Assembly: GCA_025558075.1 (NCBI GenBank)
Contig: JAHLKF010000022.1
Span: 1 to 64,000, forward strand
Direction: 5' to 3'
Origin: Gaertneriomyces semiglobifer
Taxonomy: Eukaryota; Chytridiomycota; Chytridiomycetes; Spizellomycetales; Spizellomycetaceae
DNA: 64,000 nucleotides
In this document: positions 56,773 to 64,000 of the stretch, in pieces
Position numbering within the stretch: the stretch's first letter is position 1
How the letters are laid out: every line of letters begins with the position of its first letter
Program-made: the position numbers and the translations under genes
Notes under the pieces: generated by a model
What the model saw: the letters and a program-made list of their open reading frames with translations, nothing else
The model's database searches: none
Told to the model about the DNA's origin: nothing

Positions 56773-58245
56773 ATGTCGATTATTACTATGGGTAGTGGAG
56801 GGTCATCATCCGAACATAATCAAACAGGAGAGCCTCCGAAGAAGCAGTCGTCAGATCCTGATGTCAACCCTCCCAAGAGCTTGCTAGGCAAACGAAGGCT
56901 CTCCTCCCCGTCTGCCACGAATGAAACCGCTGATTGGCAACCACAGTTCAACCTTCGGCCGAACTCTTTTCCGAATGACTTGCCATTGATGTCCCATACC
57001 TCAAGTCGTACCGTGCCTCTTGCTAACCGAATTCCGCACTCTCAGGCATCATCCTTACGAGTGCCTACCTATTTCTTCCTGTCACAAGCAGACTGCAAAG
57101 CAACATTTCTAAACGAAAAACCAACAAACATACGATTTCAAACACAAGTGCCATGGAAGTCGCAAGAAAAATACATCATCCTCTGCGCAGATGCACCGAG
57201 TCAAGACATTTCCGTCCTAAACCACTACGTGGAACTGGATGATGAACGGTATCCTCCGAAATGCATACCTCTGCTCAAAAACCATCTTCGACAGTGCATT
57301 CGAAAACAAAAGCCATCATTGGCCGTTCGCACTGCCTTCCACCTTATCAAATTCGGATTCCCAGACTTCCTAGAGTTGATAGTCGAGTGCGTGGTCGAAG
57401 AGAGCGTGCCGAACCCTCAATTTGGCGGTTAGTACTTTGCGTCGTACTCGGACAGTAAATTCAGTTTTGCTGATTGCGGATGCTTACGTCTTATAGGTCT
57501 TGTCTGGTTGCTTTGCGCGGTCAATAACGGTTTCCAACCACCCGGCAGATTGTTTGAATGGGTCACAGGTCTCGTGGCTGCTGTAGCCAGCAGTAACTTT
57601 TACGAAGATATCCGCTCAGATGAAACTGTTGATCAAGTCGCAATATACCAGATTGCTACAAAAGTCGCCGATCAATCTAAAAAGGATCTACTGTATTCCT
57701 TGGCGCTGGCCGCTGAGGTCATCCGTTCCCACCGTAAGTTTTGGTACCGTCCGTCACCTTTCCCTGTGTAGTGAACTCAACTATGCGTCGTACATGTAGG
57801 AACGAAACGGCTCTTAAACTGCTGCATCTCCCTTTGGTATAACCGGTTTATAACCGATTCCCGTAACATAGCCTATATCCGCACTCACTACTTGATATCT
57901 CTCCAATCACTCGATCACATCCGGCCACTCGATCTAGAAGAGTGGGAATTAACCGCCATTGACCATACTTGCACGGATATCTCATCGCTCTTTTACATGG
58001 AGCTGAGCCAAAGTGAGCAAGCTCGCTACGGAGAGGCCGCCATAAAATGCGTTTTACAAAAGGCAGGCATGAATGGGAGAAGGAAGATCACGCATGCTCA
58101 CAGCGTAGATGATGGGAATACGTGGAAGAGGATAGGAAGACCAGGAGTAAGTGAGGAAGACGTGGATAGGCTGCTGACGAAATATGCGGAAACAATTGTT
58201 CGTCTACAAAAGAAATTGCTGCGTAACAGCAGGAGAAAGAGCTGA
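56773..58245 (+). CDS. Hypothetical protein, helical, orphan family
   Basis: Three exons, 56773-57427, 57497-57733 and 57800-58245; 445 residues, all junctions GT-AG and in phase 1. The first 95 residues are disordered (KSLLGKRRLSSPSA, possible nuclear signal). The rest is an ordered helical region: IPLLKNHLRQCIRKQKPSLAVRTAFHLIKFGFPDFLELIVECVVEE, then GLVWLLCAVNNGFQPP and a Lys/Arg-rich C-terminus. The layout of paired helices ending LVWLLCAV looks like a conserved fold, but I cannot name it. Convergent with BLOC1S1. Confidence 0.7.
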
Positions 58246-58420
58246 GCAAATACCGGCGTTTGAACGCCGCTGATCCCAGCGTAATGGGCGCGCGATCGTT
58301 ATCGCGGAAGGGGCGTGATGGATGGTGACGATGCACCAGAATGGCTATTCCATCAATATATTGCCACACTTGAAACCGGCGAATGTATATAATAAAGTTG
58401 AGCTCGCTGACGTGCATATG

Positions 58421-59080
58421 TCATGAGTCGCTTCCGACTAGTGGGTGAAACCAGCTATCAGTTATAGATTCATCACCCACCATGGAGCTCGAAGTGAAAA
58501 ACGTACCTCCATGGACCTTCTCTATGACCAAGCAGATATCTTTCATGTCTCGTTCGATCGCCTGTGACCATGTCTGAATGTCACCCAATTCCTGGCACCA
58601 CGAAGCATTTTCAAGTTATTTTGACGGCACACCCGACACACGCCCGTTGTAGTACTCACTTTGAGTGCATCGTTCACCTCGGCAATCTTTCCCAGCCACA
58701 TTTTGGTCTGCTTCTGGTACGTCATAATACCTGCTTGGAGTCTTTTTGTTTCCGCTTCAATGGCTTGCTCAGAAGCGAATGCTGATGCAACCCTGCATGA
58801 GAATGCACCGATGTAAGCACCGGTGGATCAACCACCAGGTTCAATAACATAATGGAAGTGGGGCGGCTGACCCATTACACTACCCTACGTTGACGGTATC
58901 CGCAAGGCTGTCTGCTAGGGCATTGAGCTTGCTCTCGGTTTCTCTCCGCAAGCGATCTATGGCGGGTCATTTGGTTGTCATGGACAAGATTGATACCAAT
59001 TAGAACAAACACAACGCACCATCATATATTTTCTCCGCTGCCTGCCTCTGTTGGTGCTCTTTCAATGCCTCTGCCAACAT
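58421..59080 (-). CDS. BLOC1S1: BLOC-1 subunit 1 (BLOC1S1/GCN5L1)
   Basis: Small coiled-coil protein of the BLOC-1 and BORC complexes, which act in endosome and lysosome trafficking. Four short exons, 59080-59020, 58956-58884, 58792-58660 and 58591-58421; about 145 residues, phases consistent. The alignment with animal BLOC1S1 is strong from memory: MLAEALKEHQQRQAAEK (compare MLSRLLKEHQAKQNERK), LADSLADTVNVGVASAF (compare LTEALVDHLNVGVAQAY), TYQKQTKMWLGKIAEVNDALK (compare KQTGQWIGMVENFNQALK), ELGDIQTWSQAIERDMKDI (compare EIGDVENWARSIELDMRTI). A GTACGT donor near 58506 could add a further exon and change the last 29 residues. It shares a 170-nt promoter with METTL18/HPM1. Confidence 0.9.
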
Positions 59081-59250
59081 GTTCGTTGTATTCGTTCACA
59101 GATTCCAACGCTTTCCACCAAAACTGACTTTCAACGCGACGCTGGCAAGACGTTAAGAATGGCTATTGATAAACATCGCGTTTGTAGATCCAAAACTTTT
59201 TGAACCAGTTGCAGGAACAGTTGAATTCCACAAGCGCAACACCAGCAACA

Positions 59251-60307
59251 ATGTCGTTCACTTTCAATTTTGGGTTTGCTGATGATAAGGTACGAGACAG
59301 AGGCTTTCTTCTATTGTTAAATCCAGGTTTACGCTGACTTATCGGGTTCTGCAGCCAGCCGAGGAAGAAGTACCGACGCATGTCGCCGCACCGTTCAAGC
59401 ATGTCCTACCAACATCATTATGCGATTCCTACCCAGTCATAGCAGACATCATCCGCATCTCAGAATCTGAGTCTGACTGTCTATTTAAGCGCAACGTGGC
59501 GGATGTCAAATTCGAAGTAGCTGCAACAGATGATATGGAGGCATTTCCTCTGCCGTCACAATCAGGAGCAGCGGCTGTGAGACAGTCTATCGTGTCGGGT
59601 AGTGATTTGATTGCTGGTGTGTACGAGGGTGGACTGAAGACATGGGAGGGTGTGGGTGACCTGATAGGAGTGCTCATGCGGTTGACTGAGGAAGGCCAAG
59701 TACATCTTGACAGCAAAAAGGTTCTGGAAATTGGCTGTGGGAGCGGTCTGCCTGGAATATGGTGTCTGCAGAAAGGGGCAGAGGTTGATTTCCAAGATTA
59801 TGTGAGTTCTGGCGCTGCTGACATCCTGTGGGAGTATGGTCTCTCATCCGTCCTTTCGTGTTGGGCAAAACCTGGCAGAACGAGGACGTACTCCAACTCG
59901 TAACCATCCCAAACGTCCTTCTCAACACCGTCAATAAGCCAACATTCTCATCAACCGACGCTACAGTCGAGTGCGACATCACGCCGCCAGCCATCCCAAC
60001 CTCATGTCACTTTTACGCAGGGGACTGGACGAACATGTCCGCGTCCGTACCACCACAGCAATACGACATCATCTTAGCCTCCGAAACCATCTACACCGCG
60101 TTCTCATACGCTTCACAACTATCATTGATGAAGCACGTAATCAAACAAGGCGGTGTCGCATATGTGGCTGCAAAGGGCATGTATTTTGGGTGCTCCGGTA
60201 GCTTAGAGATGTTTGTGCGTTTTGCAGAGTCCCAAGGAGTTACAGTGGAGAGGATTTGGCGGGGAGGGGAAGGTGTCGGCAGGGAAGTGGTAAAGTTAAG
60301 CTTCTGA
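59251..60307 (+). CDS. HPM1: Protein-histidine N-methyltransferase (METTL18/Hpm1)
   Basis: SAM-dependent enzyme; yeast Hpm1 and human METTL18 methylate a histidine of ribosomal protein uL3 (RPL3). Three exons, 59251-59289, 59355-59801 and 59879-60307; 304 residues. The N-terminal MSFTFNFGFADDK and the pre-core region (SDLIAGVYEGGLKTWEGVGDL, with the KTWE...DL pattern of this family) lead into SAM motif I KVLEIGCGSGLPGIW, then VDFQDYNEDVLQLVTIPNV, HFYAGDW, YDIILASETIY and AAKGMYFGCSGSLEMF. All are typical METTL18 landmarks. Splice phases agree; the internal intron follows DY and removes a stop-free stretch. Confidence 0.93.
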
Positions 60308-60652
60308 ACTCCATGGCCCAGACGGACAAGGATTTGGGACATCTCAGTGACAGCAACATGGTTACATGCGTTAAACCTAAATTATAAACAGGTAGATGGC
60401 GACAATTCTGGCCATATTCCTGCATAACACATACTCAGGAAGAAGCATGCAATGCGAGTGAACTCCGCCTTCCCTGCCGAATCTGAATCCTCAATCGATG
60501 CTCAAATATCGATAACTTCAATGAGTAGTCACATACTATCGATCTGCAAAAGCGAGTCCTGCAAAGATAAAAAACGCAGTGATCCTGTTGACCGCTTCCC
60601 AAAGGCGGTCTTATCTGGACTACTTGGATGCATAATAGAGTTTTCAGTATTG
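60308..60652. other. Convergent 3' intergenic region
   Basis: About 345 bases between two convergent stop codons. No gene seen. Confidence 0.4.
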
Positions 60653-61606
60653 TTATGGTACAGTGGAATCACTGCGATGCGCCTTATCAAACTTCAACGA
60701 GGTCCCTCGATTATCATCCGCTCCGCTCGACCCATTACCCGACCCACTGCCCGACCCACCACTCGACTCGCCACTGATATGCCCAAAGAGCAACGCCAAT
60801 CGTGCTCGTCCTTTAAGTGCAATGCCCTCATTTCGGGATATTCGTTTAGTCTCCGCTTCTGACGGATCACCATCAGCAATAGCCTCATCTGCCGACGTCC
60901 GATATACCGCACTCCAATCCCATCGGCTTCCGCGCGCACCATCCACAGTCTTCATTGTATCCCAAAAGGTAGCCTCGACAGCATGTATGTCGGACGCATC
61001 CGCCAATTCCTGTGTCATAAACTCCGCCACGAAGTCACAACCGCGGTCGTCCATATTTGCAACGGGAAACGGCGCAGGTGCCGATATGAAAGGCGCTTCC
61101 CACGCTGCGGACATGTACTCATTGTGCGAGTCGGAAACACCTCTTGGTGCAGCCAGCCGATCTCGAAGGTACATGGCTGTGTAAGCCTCCGGCGAAAAGT
61201 CTTCGCTATAGTCATCCTCCGTTTGAATATCTTGCCACACATCATGCAACAATGTGTCCTCGCTGGTTTGCACATCTGCGGGTGTGGCTCCTAACTTGGC
61301 CGTTCTCCATGCTTCGTCAAACGCAGTGTCATCACGCCGAAAAGGCCCTGTTGGATAGCGACGACAATGGTGGTTCAAATGAGGCGCTGATGGAAAAGTT
61401 GTGCTCGTTATAAGTTCGTTCAGCAATACGTCCTCCGTATCTCGCATTCCATGTCTCGGCTGAAAGCGTTCATGCGAAGCGCTGGATATAGTGACATCCC
61501 GAGTCGAGGCCGAGAGCTCTGGGTTCTTGGAAGCACCGTGAATGAATGCGCCGAGGTGCTCGTACAACGCACCAACTGGCGTCGAAGAAGTGGAGCAGTC
61601 GGTCAT
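60653..61606 (-). CDS. Hypothetical disordered protein; possible PEX5/PEX20-type co-receptor
   Basis: Single-exon frame of 317 residues from the first in-frame ATG at 61606. No firm family. Features that recall peroxisomal receptor N-termini (Pex5/Pex20): a Cys near the start in DCSTSSTPVGALYEHLGAF, AFDEAWRTAK, and two WxxxF/Y pentapeptides (WEAPF and WSAVY), the type of motif that binds Pex14. There are no TPR repeats, so it would not be a full Pex5. The C-terminal 60 residues are a Ser/Gly linker. The same evidence could be coincidence in a low-complexity protein. The 5' limit is open: the frame continues without stop to 61663. Confidence 0.5.
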   Translation of the reverse strand: MTDCSTSSTPVGALYEHLGAFIHGASKNPELSASTRDVTISSASHERFQPRHGMRDTEDVLLNELITSTTFPSAPHLNHHCRRYPTGPFRRDDTAFDEAWRTAKLGATPADVQTSEDTLLHDVWQDIQTEDDYSEDFSPEAYTAMYLRDRLAAPRGVSDSHNEYMSAAWEAPFISAPAPFPVANMDDRGCDFVAEFMTQELADASDIHAVEATFWDTMKTVDGARGSRWDWSAVYRTSADEAIADGDPSEAETKRISRNEGIALKGRARLALLFGHISGESSGGSGSGSGNGSSGADDNRGTSLKFDKAHRSDSTVP

Positions 61607-62718
61607 GCTCGCGTTTACTCCACTAAGTGCAGGTTCTTTAACTACTAATGATTGAGCAGACAATCACCGTCCAGACAGCACAGTAGACTACTCTGTGCTC
61701 CTCTCCTCCAACTCTTGTTCACCACAACCTTAGTGCCCTCAATGCTTCGGTTGAGGTTTCTGGGAGGAGCGAGAGTGCACCGACGAAACTCTTAACGCAT
61801 TGCGGGAAAATCCGGCGTCCTCACATGTGCTGTGCCACAACTGACGAACGCGCCAAATTCCCAGTGAGAAATTCTCATAGTTAACCTGCTTTAATTTCTC
61901 CGACATGCAGATTACGATTCGCCAAGCTTAATTAACAATCACTTTAAAGGAGACTAGGTACGGATGTCAATGGCTTGGCTCGAGTGGCTCAACTTTTCAA
62001 TAGAGCCCGCTCGTTGGCTCGCTTTGGCTCGCCGCTCGAACCAAGCCATTGACACCAGGTAAATCTTCCGCATTTTCTCACGAAGTTCAATCTACGGCAG
62101 TGGAATTAGACCATTGCATGAACATGAAAATTGAATACTGTTCCTTCGCTTCTTGCGTTAAAATTTTGATAACTTGCTTTCGCTTCGCGGAGGCAGCTCC
62201 CTTCTCCTGGGGCCGCACACTCGACCGGAAGTGCATCTTGTAAAAATTCAGCTAGTGCGTCGAGATGAAAGCGCAATAGTACGGAGATGTTGTCGGTTCA
62301 CAGATATCTGAAATGGAACGTCCCCCATTCCGTTAAGCACCGCAATGGCTCGAACATGTCAGCTTTAAACTAATGAAGAGAGGATAGGGTCTGAGCGACA
62401 TAACATCGAAAAATCGAGTCCATTTTTATACGATACCTGCTGGGTTTCAGATTTGACCACTGTAACGCGGCTTCCATTGTGAGAAAGTATGATTGCATCC
62501 GACTTAATATGTCTCATTGGCTTTCTTGATGCACAAGACATCAATATCAGACTGACTGCAATGTGAAGATGGTTTCGCTGTTTGTTCGAGTATGGTAATG
62601 GCTAATCGATTGCATGTTCCTCAGTGACTGTGCCAGTATCTAGTACACTAGTGACAATCTGGCGCTAGATGCCTATATACAAAGTAACAGCCATGTAATC
62701 GACTTTCTTCAAGGAATG
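61607..62718. other. Gene-free stretch with an inverted repeat
   Basis: About 1.1 kb between the orphan start and the ASCC3 stop. No coding frame or tRNA recognised. It holds the long imperfect inverted repeat at 61963-62056. Confidence 0.45.
61963..62056. repeat. 26-bp inverted repeat with 42-nt loop
   Basis: The left arm (61963-61988) and right arm (62031-62056) match at 23 of 26 positions as reverse complements; the three differences are all transitions. The loop repeats GGCTCG several times. This may be a MITE-like remnant or hairpin element. No target-site duplication was established. Confidence 0.6.
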
Positions 62719-64000
62719 CTACTTAACGAGGAGCCGCATCCTCAACCGCTCATCTACGCCACGGTAGCAATCACTGATAACCCATATCGTAAGATCGACT
62801 TCTCCAGATTCATCCGGTGCGATGAATTTGATGTTGCATGTAAGCTTATCCCCGCCATTTCGACGCTGATTTCCAACAAGAGCGGATGGGGCGATTCGCT
62901 TCACGGCCACGACTTCATCTTCAACTTCATCTCCGACCAGCACCCACCAGCCTTCATACTGAGGTTTGGCAAACTTAGGTGTATATGCACGGTACCTCTG
63001 TCCCTTGGGAGTCACCTGGTAGGGTCGCTTACGAGAGAGGGTAATCTTGACATCGTACTCTTTGCCAGCTTCGATACCCCAAAGGCCAGGCAGCTTCTCA
63101 ATAGCTCCAGCGATACTGGCGCTAATTTCCACCGTCGGCACATTAGCCAATACTCGCAATCCCTCAGGTATGCCAACACCCAGGCGTCGTAAGGCAGCTT
63201 CTTGCTTGCTTCGGTCCATATCCAGAATGTCTTTGAGCTTGAGATCTTTTTCATCCTTGACACCGAACAAGCCAGCAACCTCCCCGTCCCACGGCCAACA
63301 GCCACACTTCAGACATTTTACAAGTTCCATGACGCCCAAGCTACTGCCCAGCCAGCCTCCCTCCGAACACACATCCACCATAGCTTGCATTATGCGAATA
63401 CTCTGGTCCAATACAGATGTCATATCTGTCCAGAAATCACTGCAAGGCATTTGCTTCCAACCCCCAAGGTGTGCTTGAATCAGCAAAAACGCCTTGGCAT
63501 GTGGATCTTCGTACGTGTAAGGCTTGGGCTCGGCAAACCGGGATCCGTCGTTCATACGGTTGATGGCAAACAAGCAATCGTCCTCCATCTTAGCACACAT
63601 TTTGTCCTCATTGTGACGCACAGGTAACTCGTCGTATTCTGATACATCGCAGAGCACTTGCAACAGGGCCGGGAAGTCCCCGTAACTTTTCGCGTCCTTT
63701 GCCGGTCGGTATCCAGGCCCCAGTCTTTGCGTCAACATGCGAATAGTTGCATAGTGTAGATAGTAATAGGACGCGATCTTTCCGTACACTGTCGGCGTTA
63801 GATAGAAGTCACCTACAATTTCTATGCACTTGGCCTCAGCCAGCGTGTGTAACGCTTTTTTGATTAACCCTGAGATCCATAAGTTGACACCTTCAGGTGT
63901 GCTGTCCTCAATTCCATAGTAAGTGGGATTCATACCGACCCGCCTAAACAAATAAGTCCAACCAAGCCACTCCACCGCATCCTGCCCACTCTTGATAGTG
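62719..64000 (-). CDS. ASCC3: ASCC3/Slh1 Ski2-like helicase, C-terminal part (5' end outside window)
   Basis: ASCC3 (Slh1/Rqt2 in yeast) is the dual-cassette helicase of the ASC-1/RQT complex, which splits collided ribosomes and aids alkylation repair. The window holds about 427 C-terminal residues: the end of helicase cassette 2 (WLGWTYLFRRVGMNPTYYG) and a Sec63 domain: KCIEIVGDFYLTPTVYGKIASYYYLHYATIRML, EYDELPVRHNEDKM, DPHAKAFLLIQAHLGGW, VLDQSIRIMQAMVDVC, GWLGSSLGVMELVKCL, then an FN3-like end (AYTPKFAKPQYEGWWVLVGD, TIWVISDCYRGVDERLRMRL). The DLPVRHNED element and DCY.G.D end separate it from Brr2 and MER3. No intron is seen in this part; the frame stays open to the window edge. Confidence 0.93.
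   Translation of the reverse strand, partial: TIKSGQDAVEWLGWTYLFRRVGMNPTYYGIEDSTPEGVNLWISGLIKKALHTLAEAKCIEIVGDFYLTPTVYGKIASYYYLHYATIRMLTQRLGPGYRPAKDAKSYGDFPALLQVLCDVSEYDELPVRHNEDKMCAKMEDDCLFAINRMNDGSRFAEPKPYTYEDPHAKAFLLIQAHLGGWKQMPCSDFWTDMTSVLDQSIRIMQAMVDVCSEGGWLGSSLGVMELVKCLKCGCWPWDGEVAGLFGVKDEKDLKLKDILDMDRSKQEAALRRLGVGIPEGLRVLANVPTVEISASIAGAIEKLPGLWGIEAGKEYDVKITLSRKRPYQVTPKGQRYRAYTPKFAKPQYEGWWVLVGDEVEDEVVAVKRIAPSALVGNQRRNGGDKLTCNIKFIAPDESGEVDLTIWVISDCYRGVDERLRMRLLVK

Overview
The window is nuclear DNA of a fungus, most likely a zoosporic (chytrid-type) one. The case for a fungus is the short GT-AG introns (mostly 50-100 nt) in densely packed genes, a trifunctional GATase-IGPS-PRAI tryptophan gene, a class V killer-toxin-like chitinase with LysM and hevein modules, a fungal-type PEX4 and a Vps27-type ESCRT-0 gene. 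The case for a flagellated, centriole-bearing lineage is inference from content: a CEP295-like centriole protein, a HAUS2-like augmin subunit, a Polo kinase and an NSUN7-like gene sit in the same 64 kb. No ribosomal RNA, tRNA, CRISPR array or intact transposon was recognised by eye.

Layout. 1-7 kb: SAC3 (mRNA export, runs off the left edge), PEX4 (peroxisomal E2), an orphan, and VPS27 (endosomal sorting). 7.9-15.2 kb: a large secreted lectin-LysM-CBM18-GH18 protein with a long C-terminal extension, convergent with an orphan basic protein. 15.8-23 kb: Polo kinase and the DEAH splicing helicase PRP22. 24-32 kb: MPP10 (U3 snoRNP), an F-BAR/SH3 protein, CEP295-like, dienelactone hydrolase and RPA49 (Pol I). 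32-45 kb: NSUN7-like, class V myosin and a SENP6/7-Ulp2-type SUMO protease. 45-48 kb: an orphan, HAUS2-like and a mitochondrial sulfide:quinone oxidoreductase. 49-54 kb: an orphan ORF, then anthranilate synthase I and the trifunctional TRP gene, only 57 nt apart and in tandem. 54-64 kb: a FAD oxidoreductase, an orphan, BLOC1S1, METTL18/HPM1, a possible PEX5/PEX20-like protein, and the C-terminal third of ASCC3 (runs off the right edge).

Several genes (HAUS2-like, BLOC1S1, the 5' halves of VPS27, Polo kinase and the 13-15 kb orphan) are split into exons too small to stand out as open reading frames. They were assembled by following phase-consistent GT-AG junctions against remembered family signatures. 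All splice models are manual predictions without transcript support.

The genes are mostly housekeeping and do not form one pathway. Exceptions are the adjacent TRP pair (both subunits of anthranilate synthase plus the IGPS and PRAI steps), two ribosome-biogenesis genes (MPP10, RPA49) that share a CACGTG site about 95 nt upstream of the start codon, and a scattered set of centrosome/microtubule genes. The most unusual locus is the 7.9-15.2 kb pair: the killer-toxin-like chitinase and the unrecognised basic protein next to it.
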